From Microbacterium sp. VKM Ac-2923 (GTDB lineage: Bacteria > Actinomycetota > Actinomycetes > Actinomycetales > Microbacteriaceae): 64,000 nucleotides of DNA. Where the stretch lies: NCBI RefSeq assembly GCF_022815605.1, contig NZ_JALGRP010000007.1:70482-134481 (forward strand), in the 5' to 3' direction. The notes beneath the pieces were generated by a model that saw nothing but the letters and a program-made list of their open reading frames with translations, made no database searches and was not told the DNA's origin. The first letter of the stretch is position 1. The number at the start of each line of letters is the position of its first letter. This document shows, in pieces, positions 1-6,813 of the stretch. The translations under genes and the position numbers were made by a program.

Positions 1-434
1 GTCGCCCGCCCCGGAGAGCGGAATGCGCCCCGAACCCGGGGTCGGCCTGAAGTCGCTGCCGTCTCGACGCGCGTTGCACTCGCGTGCGGGCCCGGAGCCG
101 CTGCGTCGTCGGACCCGCATTGGGGCGTGTTTCGTGCTTCCGGGGCGGCCGTCGCCCGCCCCGAAGAGCAGAATGCACCCCGAACCCAAGAGCCCCGCCC
201 GCGACGACGAGCAGTCCGCGCCCCAAACGCCAAACCCCCGCCCGCCGCCCCCGGACGATCCGGCGCCCCCGGACGATCCGGCGCCCCGCGATTCCGCGGC
301 ACGCGTGGCATCCGCTAGACTACGAAGGTTGTCCGGCGACGCCCATGCGCGTGTGAGCCCGTGACGACGTGCACCACACCCTCCTGCTGCCGGGAAATGC
401 CCGTCAGCCGTTCTAGTCCGAAGGAGGTGGGTTA
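1..434. other. Gene-less upstream region with palindromic repeats
   Basis: I see no convincing gene here. The short open frames are Arg/Pro-rich, overlap each other in several phases and look like by-products of GC-rich repeats. The stretch holds the right arm of one 67-bp palindromic element (about 7-35), a full copy (119-185), and the untranslated leader of rpsF. A strong Shine-Dalgarno sequence, AAGGAGGT at 421-428, ends the region. The upstream gene lies outside the window. Confidence 0.7.
119..185. repeat. 67-bp palindromic element, copy 2
   Basis: Two arms of 29 bases (119-147 and 157-185) are imperfect inverted complements around a 9-base loop, GCCGTCGCC. The inner arm ends are CGGGGCG and CGCCCCG. 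The loop closely matches that of the copy at 2703-2769. A truncated copy (right arm about 7-35 with part of the loop before it) starts the window. It could form a large hairpin in DNA or RNA. I cannot assign a function. Confidence 0.75.
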
Positions 435-827
435 GTGACGCACCAGTACGAACTCATGGTCATCTTCGATCCCGAGGTCGACGAGCGCCAGGTCGCTCCG
501 AAGCTCGACGGATTCCTCAAGGTCATCACGGCCGATGGAGGAACCATCGACAAGATCGACATCTGGGGCCGCCGCCGTCTCGCCTACGAGATCCGCAAGA
601 AGAACGAGGGCATCTACGCCGTCGTCAACTTCGTTGCGACCAGCGAGGCCACGAACGAGCTCGACCGTCAGCTGAAGCTGAACGAGCAGATCATGCGCAC
701 CAAGGTCCTGCGCGCCGAGGAAGCGATCGCCCAGGTCGCCGCCGAGGCCAAGCGCTCCGAGGAGAAGGCCGCCCGCAAGGCCGCCGCTCCCCGCAAGGTC
801 GAGTCCGCCGAGAAGGCTGCGAAGTAA
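435..827 (+). CDS. rpsF: 30S ribosomal protein S6
   Basis: Small-subunit ribosomal protein S6, which binds 16S rRNA together with S18. The 130-residue product begins [12 protein letters not shown] and carries the typical S6 stretch with [10 protein letters not shown] around residues 55-64. After the globular domain comes an Ala/Lys/Glu-rich C-terminal tail of about 30 residues, common in actinobacterial S6. The start is GTG, chosen because AAGGAGGT lies 6 bases upstream at 421-428 and the product then begins as S6 proteins usually do. It is the first gene of an operon with ssb (5-base gap), rpsR and rplI, the usual actinobacterial order. Identification is firm. Confidence 0.97.
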   Translation: MTHQYELMVIFDPEVDERQVAPKLDGFLKVITADGGTIDKIDIWGRRRLAYEIRKKNEGIYAVVNFVATSEATNELDRQLKLNEQIMRTKVLRAEEAIAQVAAEAKRSEEKAARKAAAPRKVESAEKAAK

Positions 828-832
828 CGACG

Positions 833-1366
833 ATGGCCGGCGAAACCGTCATCACCGTCGTGGGCAACCTCACCGCCGACCCCGAGCTGCGTTACACGCA
901 GAACGGTCTGCCGGTGGCGAACTTCACGATCGCGTCGACCCCCCGCACGTTCGACCGTCAGGCGAACGAGTGGAAGGACGGCGAGGCGCTCTTCCTGCGC
1001 GCCTCGGTGTGGCGCGAGTTCGCCGAGCACGTCGCCGGTTCGCTGACGAAGGGCAGCCGTGTCATCGCGACCGGTCGCCTGAAGCAGCGTTCGTACCAGG
1101 ACCGCGAGGGCAACAACCGCACCTCCATCGAACTCGAAGTCGATGAGATCGGGCCCTCGCTTCGCTACGCGACCGCTCAGGTCACCCGTGCCGCCGGTGG
1201 CGGCGGGGGTGGCGGAGGCGGTCAGCGCCCGCAGGTGCAGCAGTCCAACGACGAGCCGTGGTCGACCCCCGGGTCGAACAATGGCGGCAACGGTGGCAAC
1301 AGCGGCAACAGCGGCGCCGACGCGTGGAGCGCTCCCGGTTCCTACGGAGACGACACCCCGTTCTGA
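833..1366 (+). CDS. ssb: Single-stranded DNA-binding protein
   Basis: Essential SSB that coats single-stranded DNA in replication, recombination and repair. The N-terminal OB-fold (about residues 1-115) shows [12 protein letters not shown] and the W-R-E-F-A-E-H-V segment. A Gly/Asn/Ser-rich disordered linker follows from about residue 120, including a run of Gly, and the protein ends in the acidic tip D-D-T-P-F that recruits partner proteins. Length (177 aa) is normal for actinobacterial SSB. ATG starts 5 bases after the rpsF stop, consistent with coupled translation. It lies between S6 and S18 genes as in most Actinobacteria. Confidence 0.97.
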   Translation: MAGETVITVVGNLTADPELRYTQNGLPVANFTIASTPRTFDRQANEWKDGEALFLRASVWREFAEHVAGSLTKGSRVIATGRLKQRSYQDREGNNRTSIELEVDEIGPSLRYATAQVTRAAGGGGGGGGGQRPQVQQSNDEPWSTPGSNNGGNGGNSGNSGADAWSAPGSYGDDTPF

Positions 1367-1467
1367 TCTTCGCTGCGCTCTCGAGCGCGACGACCCCCGA
1401 AATTCCGGATGCCAGCGCACGGTCCACGTGATCGGCTCGGCGCCCGAACCACACGAAAGAAGGAAGC

Positions 1468-1722
1468 ATGGCTGGAAAGGCCACTGGCGACCGCCGCAAG
1501 CCGCGGAAGGGCGCGAAGAACGCAGCTCCCGCGAAGGCGATCCGCGTCGGCGTCATCGACTACAAGGACGTCCCCACCCTCCGCAAGTTCATCTCGGAGC
1601 GCGGCAAGATCCGCGCCCGTCGTATCACCGGTGTCTCCGTGCAGGAGCAGCGCCTGATCGCCCGCGCCATCAAGAACGCGCGCGAGATGGCTCTTCTGCC
1701 CTACGCCGGCGCCGGCCGCTAA
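1468..1722 (+). CDS. rpsR: 30S ribosomal protein S18
   Basis: Small basic ribosomal protein S18 (84 aa), partner of S6 on the 30S platform. The family signature is clear: [17 protein letters not shown] near residues 31-47, then R-R-I-T-G-V and [18 protein letters not shown] just upstream is the ribosome binding site. A 101-base gap separates it from ssb, and rplI begins 10 bases after its stop. I see no Cys-rich zinc-binding N terminus, so this would be a zinc-independent type of S18. Confidence 0.96.
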   Translation: MAGKATGDRRKPRKGAKNAAPAKAIRVGVIDYKDVPTLRKFISERGKIRARRITGVSVQEQRLIARAIKNAREMALLPYAGAGR

Positions 1723-1732
1723 GGAGCACCCG

Positions 1733-2185
1733 ATGGCAAAGCTGATTCTCACGAATGAGGTCACCGGGCTCGGTAGCGCCGGTGATGTTGTCGAGGTCAA
1801 GAGCGGGTACGCCCGCAACTACCTCATCCCCCAGGGCTTCGCCGTGTCGTGGAGCCGCGGTGGCGAGAAGCAGGTGGCGTCGATTCGCGCCGCCCGCGAT
1901 TCCCGCGCGATCCACGACCACGAAGACGCCGTGGCGCTGAAGAACTCGCTCGAGTCGAACACCGTCAAGCTGGCCGTCAAGGCCGGCAACGAGGGTCGCC
2001 TCTTCGGTTCGGTCAAGACCGCCGATGTCGCCGACGCCGTCAAGGCCGCCGGTCTCGGCGAGCTCGACAAGCGCAAGATCCAGATCACCTCCGCGATCAA
2101 GTCGGTCGGCGAGCACGAGGCGACCGTTCGCCTGCGTGACGACGTCACCGCTGTGATCACCCTCCAGGTGGTCGCCGCGAAGTAA
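1733..2185 (+). CDS. rplI: 50S ribosomal protein L9
   Basis: Large-subunit ribosomal protein L9 (150 aa), with the conserved N-terminal domain [10 protein letters not shown] and the [19 protein letters not shown] segment. A connecting helix and a C-terminal RNA-binding domain follow, the usual two-domain dumbbell. It closes the rpsF-ssb-rpsR-rplI operon. A GC-rich hairpin directly after the stop (2201-2239) is the likely terminator. Confidence 0.97.
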   Translation: MAKLILTNEVTGLGSAGDVVEVKSGYARNYLIPQGFAVSWSRGGEKQVASIRAARDSRAIHDHEDAVALKNSLESNTVKLAVKAGNEGRLFGSVKTADVADAVKAAGLGELDKRKIQITSAIKSVGEHEATVRLRDDVTAVITLQVVAAK

Positions 2186-2200
2186 TTCGCTGCATCTCGA

Positions 2201-2239
2201 GAACGGCCCCGTTCCTGCTCCGGCAGGCCGGGGCCGTTC
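2201..2239 (+). terminator. Hairpin terminator after rplI
   Basis: GAACGGCCCC at 2201-2210 pairs perfectly with GGGGCCGTTC at 2230-2239 around a 19-base loop. It lies 16 bases after the rplI stop and has no U-tract, as is common for actinobacterial intrinsic terminators. Confidence 0.75.
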
Positions 2240-2283
2240 CGCGTTCCCGCGGCGGCGTTGGGTGGCCGCGGCTGCCTCGTCCG

Positions 2284-2350
2284 CTTCGGGGCGCGGGATG
2301 TGCAGCGGGGCGGTTCCTGCCCGACCCGGTGCACAATGCCCGCCCCGAAG
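2284..2350. repeat. 67-bp palindromic element, copy 3
   Basis: Arms of 29 bases at 2284-2312 and 2322-2350, loop of 9 bases. The outer ends are CTTCGGGGCG and CGCCCCGAAG, with a central GATGTGCA-type core in the arm. Its right end runs into the 26-bp tandem repeat, which appears to be built from the same CGCCCCGAAG end. Confidence 0.8.
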
Positions 2351-2481
2351 GCGCGTACGCAGTGCCCGCCCCGAAGGCGCGTACGCAGTGCCGGCCCCGA
2401 AGGCGCGTACGCAGTGCCGGCCCCGAAGGCGCGTGCGCAGTGCCCGCCCCGACGGCGCACACGCAGTGCCCGCCCCGAAGG
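2341..2481 (+). repeat. 26-bp tandem repeat, five copies plus partial
   Basis: Five head-to-tail units of 26 bases at 2341-2366, 2367-2392, 2393-2418, 2419-2444 and 2445-2470, each close to CGCCCCGAAGGCGCGTACGC plus AGTGCC, with a partial sixth unit from 2471. The first three differ only by CG/GG at the unit start. Copy number may vary between strains. The unit start matches the outer end of the neighbouring palindromes. Confidence 0.9.
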
Positions 2482-2556
2482 TGGGAGATCTGCTCCGAAT
2501 AGGCGCGTGGTGTGGGGGCCCGGGCCCGTCGAGGGGCGTGCGGGCGGTTCGCCGCG

Positions 2557-2623
2557 TTGTGGGGCCTTGGATGTGCACCGGGGCGTCCGTTGTTCGCCCC
2601 AGCGCACATGGCACGCCCCGAAG
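2557..2623. repeat. 67-bp palindromic element, copy 4
   Basis: Arms at 2557-2585 and 2595-2623 around a 9-base loop, TCCGTTGTT. The arms share the GATGTGCA core and the CGGGGCG/CGCCCC inner ends with the other copies. The left outer end is the most diverged. Confidence 0.75.
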
Positions 2624-2702
2624 CGGGCGGTGGGTGCGGGTATGTGCGTGGGACGGTGTGTCGGCATCCGTTGAGGTAGCGCGGGGGAGGGGGCGACGGG
2701 CA

Positions 2703-2769
2703 TTTTGGGGCGCGTGACGTGCAACGGGGCGTCCGTCGCCCGCCCCGTTGCACATGGAACGCCCCGTAG
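2703..2769. repeat. 67-bp palindromic element, copy 5
   Basis: Arms at 2703-2731 and 2741-2769, loop TCCGTCGCC. The inner 12 bases of the arms, TGCAACGGGGCG and CGCCCCGTTGCA, are perfectly complementary. Confidence 0.8.
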
Positions 2770-3008
2770 CCGGGGGTGGTGCACAGAACCCGTACGAACG
2801 CGGCGAATCGGCCCGGACCCGTGTGCGGTGGTAGGCGCCGAGCCGGTTGAGGGGCCGAGGGATGCCGCAGACGCCATCACGAGCCCCGCGCAACGCCCGC
2901 CGCGTGTCGTCGGGTTTCCTCACCGACGACCGGAGCCTCGCCGCTTAGGTACGATTTGCTCCACACAGCACTCCGGGGATGCCCCCGATACGTCCACGAG
3001 GAGACATC

Positions 3009-3875
3009 GTGACCGCTTTCGCACGCCTGCGCCGCGCCGCCGCCCTGACCGCCGTGGCCGCAGCCACCGTCGTCTCGCTCACCGCCTGCGCGTTCGCCCC
3101 CACCGGTTCCGACGCCGGTGCAGCCCCCGCCTCCGAGGGCGCTCTGCAGACCGTCACCGCGGGCAAGCTCACCATCGCCACGGGCGAACCCGCGTTCTCG
3201 CCCTGGGTCGAGAACGACGATCCCGCCTCGGGCGAGGGCTTCGAAGCGGCCGTGGCAGACGCCGTGGCCACGCAGCTCGGCTTCTCGAAGGACGACGTCG
3301 TGTGGGTGCGCTCCACATTCGACAGCGCCATCGCTCCGGGCCCGAAGGACTGGGACCTCAACGTCCAGCAGTTCTCGATCACCGACGAGCGCAAGAACGC
3401 CGTCGACTTCTCGTCGCCCTACTACACGACCACGCAGGCCGTCGTGACGACCGGGTCGTCGCCGGCTACGTCCGCCACCACCGTCGACGAGCTGAAGGGC
3501 ATCCCGGTCGGCGTCATGAGCGCCACGACCAGCTACCAGGTCGCCGAAGACCAGCTCGGCACCGCCAACCTCAGCGTCTACAACTCAAACGACGACGCCG
3601 TCGCCGCACTTCAGGCGGGCCAGGTCGACGCGATCATCGTCGACCTCCCCACCGCGTTCTACCTCGCCGGTGCCGTGCTCGACGACGGCAAGGTCGTGGG
3701 CCAGCTGCCCGATTCCTCGGTCGGCGGTGACGAGCTCGCGTTCGTGCTGCCCAAAGACTCGGCGCTGACCACCGCGGTCAGCGAGGCCGTCGACGCTCTG
3801 CGCGCGGACGGCACGCTCGACGAGCTGCAGCAGACGTGGCTCGGCGGCACGGCCGCCGCTCCCGTACTGAAGTAA
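3009..3875 (+). CDS. Polar amino acid ABC transporter, substrate-binding lipoprotein
   Basis: Extracytoplasmic solute-binding protein of the family 3 (polar amino acid) type, 288 aa, anchored as a lipoprotein. The N terminus has Arg residues, a hydrophobic stretch and a lipobox L-T-A-C at about residues 24-27. The mature part contains family features such as L-T-I-A-T-G-E-P-A-F-S-P-W, G-E-G-F-E-A-A-V-A-D-A-V and Q-Q-F-S-I-T-D-E-R. I chose GTG at 3009 over the upstream ATG at 2979 because it has GAGGAG at the right distance and gives a normal signal peptide. The permease follows after 5 bases and the ATPase overlaps that, so all three form one operon. Substrate is probably an amino acid such as glutamate, glutamine or cystine; the sequence does not decide. 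Confidence 0.88.
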   Translation: MTAFARLRRAAALTAVAAATVVSLTACAFAPTGSDAGAAPASEGALQTVTAGKLTIATGEPAFSPWVENDDPASGEGFEAAVADAVATQLGFSKDDVVWVRSTFDSAIAPGPKDWDLNVQQFSITDERKNAVDFSSPYYTTTQAVVTTGSSPATSATTVDELKGIPVGVMSATTSYQVAEDQLGTANLSVYNSNDDAVAALQAGQVDAIIVDLPTAFYLAGAVLDDGKVVGQLPDSSVGGDELAFVLPKDSALTTAVSEAVDALRADGTLDELQQTWLGGTAAAPVLK

Positions 3876-3880
3876 CAGCC

Positions 3881-4747
3881 GTGGCATCCATCCCCCTCGA
3901 TGCCGAGTGGCGTCCGAGCGAGCTCGAACTCGGTCGGCGCGTCACGCGGCGTCAGCAGTCGACGAAGTCGGTGCTGATCGCGTTCGTCAGCTCGTTCGTC
4001 TTCGTCGTCGTGGTGGGGTGGGCTGTCCTCTCCAGCCCCGGGTGGGAAGACGTACGCCGCAGCTTCTTCGACGTCGACATCGCGATCGCGAGCTTTCCGT
4101 CGATCCTGGTCGGGCTGTGGCTGAACATCCAGGTGCTGTTCGTCGCGGCGTTCGCCGTGGCGATCCTCGGTACGACGCTCGCGGTGCTGCGGTCGCTGCG
4201 CGGTCCGGTGTTCTTCCCGCTGCGCGCCCTGGCCACGGTGTACACCGATCTGTTCCGCGGCATCCCGCTGTTGATCGTGCTGTACCTGGTGGGCTTCGGA
4301 ATCCCGGCCTTGGGCGTCTTCGGCCGGGTGCCGGTGGTGCTGTGGGGCACCATCGCGATCGTGCTGACGTACTCGGCCTACATCGCCGAGGTGCTGCGCG
4401 CGGGAATGGAGGCGGTGCACCCCTCGCAGCGGGTCGCCGCGCGCTCGATGGGCCTCACCCATGGACAAACGCTGCGCATCGTCGTCATCCCGCAGGGCGT
4501 GCGCAAGGTCGTGCCTGCGCTCATGAACGACTTCGTGTCGATGCAGAAGGACGTCGGCCTCATCTCGGTTCTCGGAGCGGTGGATGCCGTGAGCGCAGCG
4601 CGGATCGCCGCGGCCGAGTACTACAACTTCACGCCGTACATCGTGGCGGCGCTGCTGTTCGTGGCGATGGCGCTGCCCATGATCCGGCTCACCGACCACG
4701 TCTCGGCGCGGCTGGCGAAGCGCGAGCAGATGGGCGGGGTCGTGTGA
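3881..4747 (+). CDS. Polar amino acid ABC transporter permease
   Basis: Inner-membrane subunit of the HisM/GlnP type (288 aa). Membrane spans are visible from about residues 30-50 and from about 80 onwards. The conserved coupling segment for the ATPase, E-V-L-R-A-G-M-E-A-V then Q-R-V-A-A-R-S-M-G-L-T, is followed by V-V-I-P-Q-G-V-R-K-V-V-P-A-L, as in this family. GTG at 3881, 5 bases after the stop of the binding protein, is the most likely start; an in-frame ATG at 3836 would overlap that gene by 40 bases. The long charged N terminus (about 28 residues before the first span) is somewhat unusual. The gene overlaps the ATPase gene by four bases. Confidence 0.88.
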   Translation: MASIPLDAEWRPSELELGRRVTRRQQSTKSVLIAFVSSFVFVVVVGWAVLSSPGWEDVRRSFFDVDIAIASFPSILVGLWLNIQVLFVAAFAVAILGTTLAVLRSLRGPVFFPLRALATVYTDLFRGIPLLIVLYLVGFGIPALGVFGRVPVVLWGTIAIVLTYSAYIAEVLRAGMEAVHPSQRVAARSMGLTHGQTLRIVVIPQGVRKVVPALMNDFVSMQKDVGLISVLGAVDAVSAARIAAAEYYNFTPYIVAALLFVAMALPMIRLTDHVSARLAKREQMGGVV

Positions 4748-5487
4748 GCGTGCTCGACGTCCGCGGCGTTCGAAAGACCTTCGGCGACCACGTGGTGCTC
4801 GATGGCGTCGACCTCGCGATCGACCAGCACGAGGTCGTCGTGCTCATCGGCGCGTCGGGGTCGGGCAAGTCGACGCTGCTGCGCACCATCAACCTCATCG
4901 AGCGTGTCGACGACGGACAGATTCTGCTCAACGGCGACGACCTGACCGATCCCCGCGTCGACGAGGACTCCGCCCGCGCACGCATCGGCGTCGTCTTCCA
5001 GCACTTCAACCTCTTCCCGCACCTGCGCGTCATCGACAACGTCACGCTCGCCGCGCGCAAAGTGCACCGGATGCCGAAATCCGACGCGTACGCCCGCGGC
5101 ACCGAACTGCTCGAGCAGCTCGGTCTCGGGGCCAAGGCGCGGGAGTTCCCCGACCGTCTCTCCGGCGGTCAGCAGCAGCGCGTTGCGATCGTGCGCGCGG
5201 TGATGACCGACCCCGAGCTTCTGCTGCTCGACGAGATCACGTCGGCGCTGGATCCGCAGCTCGTCGGCGAGGTGCTCGACCTTGTGCGGGTGCTGCGCGA
5301 CCGCGGGTCGACCATGCTGATGGCGACGCATGAGATGTCGTTCGCTCGTGAGGTGGCCGACCGCATCGTCTTCCTGAAGGACGGACGCGTCGTCGAGCAG
5401 GGCGCGCCCGCGCAGATCCTCGACGCCCCGCAACATCCCGACACCATCGCCTTCCTCGAGCGCGAGCGTCGCGGGGGAGCGCTCTAG
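4744..5487 (+). CDS. Polar amino acid ABC transporter ATPase
   Basis: ATP-binding subunit (247 aa) that powers the importer. All nucleotide-binding motifs are intact: Walker A G-A-S-G-S-G-K-S-T near residues 36-44, Q-loop V-F-Q-H-F-N-L-F-P, signature L-S-G-G-Q-Q-Q-R, Walker B L-L-L-L-D-E-I-T-S-A-L-D and the switch His in A-T-H-E-M. It resembles GlnQ/HisP proteins. The open frame extends far upstream through the permease gene in another phase, but the real start is GTG at 4744 overlapping the permease stop (GTGA), which gives the standard N terminus. Last gene of the operon. Confidence 0.92.
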   Translation: MSVLDVRGVRKTFGDHVVLDGVDLAIDQHEVVVLIGASGSGKSTLLRTINLIERVDDGQILLNGDDLTDPRVDEDSARARIGVVFQHFNLFPHLRVIDNVTLAARKVHRMPKSDAYARGTELLEQLGLGAKAREFPDRLSGGQQQRVAIVRAVMTDPELLLLDEITSALDPQLVGEVLDLVRVLRDRGSTMLMATHEMSFAREVADRIVFLKDGRVVEQGAPAQILDAPQHPDTIAFLERERRGGAL

Positions 5488-5677
5488 CGGCGGGTAAGAG
5501 AGGTTTCGGCAGGCGCAGCCACCCCATCGGGGCGCTCCCGCTGCTTGGGAGGGGATGGATGCCGGGGCCACGGCCTCGAAGTAGCGCACGATCTGCGCAA
5601 CTGACGTCACCACGCGTGCCGTCACGGCCGCGGCGGAGACGGCGGGCGACGGGGGAGCCGTGACCGTCTCGAGAGCC

Positions 5678-6223
5678 TCAGGTGCGGCCGGTGTCGGAAT
5701 GCCCGAGGGGGGCTGCCGGCGGCGTCACGGGGGGAGCCGTGACGCCGGGTGCAGGGGAGAGCACCTCGCCGCCGTCGCCGGGGAGCGACGGGACGACCGG
5801 AGCGATCTCGGGCGCCGTACCGACGACGACCGGGAGCGTTTCGTCGACAGCCCCGGCCACGCCGGTGACGACGCCACCTAGGCCGCTCTGCTCGACGACG
5901 GGACCGACGATGGGGAGGGATCCGGCGGTGGCGACGACAGGGTCGACGATCGCGCCCACGACGCCCGAGCCGGCGACGTCGGTCACGTTCGCGACCGGCT
6001 CCACAACGGCGGTGGTGACCGGCTCGACGACGTCCCCGGCGGTGTCGGTCACGCCGTTCACCGTCGATCCGACGGCCCCCAGCAGACCCGACCCGGAGTC
6101 GTCCGCGGAGGCCGACATCGAGGTGGCGAAGAGCGAGAGCACGGCGGTGGCGAGGGACACGAGCACACCGAGCAGGAACACGCGCAGAGTGCGTGGCATC
6201 CCCGTCCTCAGTGTGGCATCCAT
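5678..6223 (-). CDS. Secreted Val/Pro/Gly/Thr-rich protein of unknown function
   Basis: I do not recognise this 181-aa product. It begins M-D-A-T-L-R-T-G-M-P-R-T, has a hydrophobic segment (about residues 14-33) followed by S-A-S-A, a likely signal peptidase I site, and the rest is low-complexity: repeated V-V-E-P-V, V-V-G-P-V and T-A-G-x-V motifs and a Pro-rich end. No catalytic motif or cell-wall anchor is visible. The open frame extends upstream, but ATG at 6223 with GGGGGG before it fits a signal peptide. A second minus-strand frame overlaps it but is Arg-rich shadow. The gene is convergent with the amino acid ABC operon. Probably a small exported or surface protein. Confidence 0.55.
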   Translation of the reverse strand: MDATLRTGMPRTLRVFLLGVLVSLATAVLSLFATSMSASADDSGSGLLGAVGSTVNGVTDTAGDVVEPVTTAVVEPVANVTDVAGSGVVGAIVDPVVATAGSLPIVGPVVEQSGLGGVVTGVAGAVDETLPVVVGTAPEIAPVVPSLPGDGGEVLSPAPGVTAPPVTPPAAPLGHSDTGRT

Positions 6224-6813
6224 GATTCGCCCCCCAAAGGTGAATCGTCGGTGACTCAGGTCGGCGACGATACGCCTGGATCCGCGCGGGCGAAAGAGGG
6301 AGGGTGAACTCTGAGTAGTGCTGACGTGACGAGCGGGTGGCGGGGGCGACACGCCCAGGCGTCGGGAGATTTGACATCGGATGCCGCATCGGTAGGCCGA
6401 CCGCGAGTTATCCCCCGAGTTGTACACATGCATTTGTCAAGTCGGGAAACCTTCAAGGCCTACTTCAACCGGGATTTCACCACACAACCTGTGGACAAAT
6501 AAACCCCAGATGAAGGGCCATATACGGAGCCAAATCCACAGTCATCCACCGACTTGTCCACAGGAGTTGTGCACAGAGACTGCGGCGTTTCCCGCACACT
6601 CTCCACAGAGTTATCCACAGGCACATTTGCGTGGGTCGAAGGTGGTATCTACCGTGGGGGCAGCCCCTCGGGCATCCGTGTCACCCTGCCGCGCGCGTCG
6701 ATGTCGGACGTCGGTGATCTGATGCTCCCGAGGTCGTTTCACCTCTCGCCATCGCATCCTTCGCGCGCGCGTGAGGGGGGCGCAGGGGCGGCCTGAGAGC
6801 AGAAGGAGAGCCC
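6224..6813. other. Gene-less region upstream of dnaB
   Basis: About 590 bases between the divergent secreted-protein gene and dnaB. The part from about 6400 to 6620 is clearly less GC-rich than its surroundings and carries the DnaA-box cluster described separately. The rest should hold promoters for both genes. AAGGAG at 6803-6808 is the dnaB ribosome binding site. I see no gene in it. Confidence 0.6.
6408..6619. promoter_or_regulatory. Cluster of DnaA boxes
   Basis: Perfect nine-base boxes: TTGTCCACA at 6554-6562, its complement TGTGGACAA at 6490-6498, and TTATCCACA at 6611-6619. One-mismatch boxes: TTGTACACA at 6420-6428 and TTGTGCACA at 6567-6575. Weaker matches lie at 6408-6416, 6532-6540 and 6542-6550. 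The cluster is in the AT-richest stretch of the area. It may regulate dnaB, bind DnaA as a reservoir, or be part of an origin region. No dnaA or dnaN gene is in view. Confidence 0.75.

Larger units (their letters stand above)
2240..3008. other. Gene-less repeat-rich intergenic region
   Basis: About 770 bases between rplI and the amino acid ABC operon without a credible gene. The open frames on both strands are Arg/Pro/Gly-rich and follow the repeats. The region holds three full 67-bp palindromic elements (2284-2350, 2557-2623, 2703-2769), a 26-bp tandem repeat (2341-2481) and the promoter region of the following operon, where GAGGAG at 2998-3003 is the ribosome binding site. Confidence 0.7.

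Noticed and set aside
2262..2880. Several ORFs of 130-350 codons across the repeat region
   Set aside because: All are Pro/Arg/Gly-rich translations of palindromes and the tandem repeat in different phases, with no family resemblance.
3907..4743. Upstream extension of the amino acid ABC ATPase frame
   Set aside because: Runs through the permease gene in another phase with no ABC features; the GTG at 4744 gives the standard start.
5535..5551. Terminator hairpin CTCCC/GGGAG after the amino acid ABC operon
   Set aside because: A five-base stem is too weak in DNA of this GC content to call.
6408..6619. Calling this cluster the chromosomal origin oriC
   Set aside because: dnaA, dnaN and an AT-rich unwinding element are not in view; only a DnaA-box cluster can be supported.
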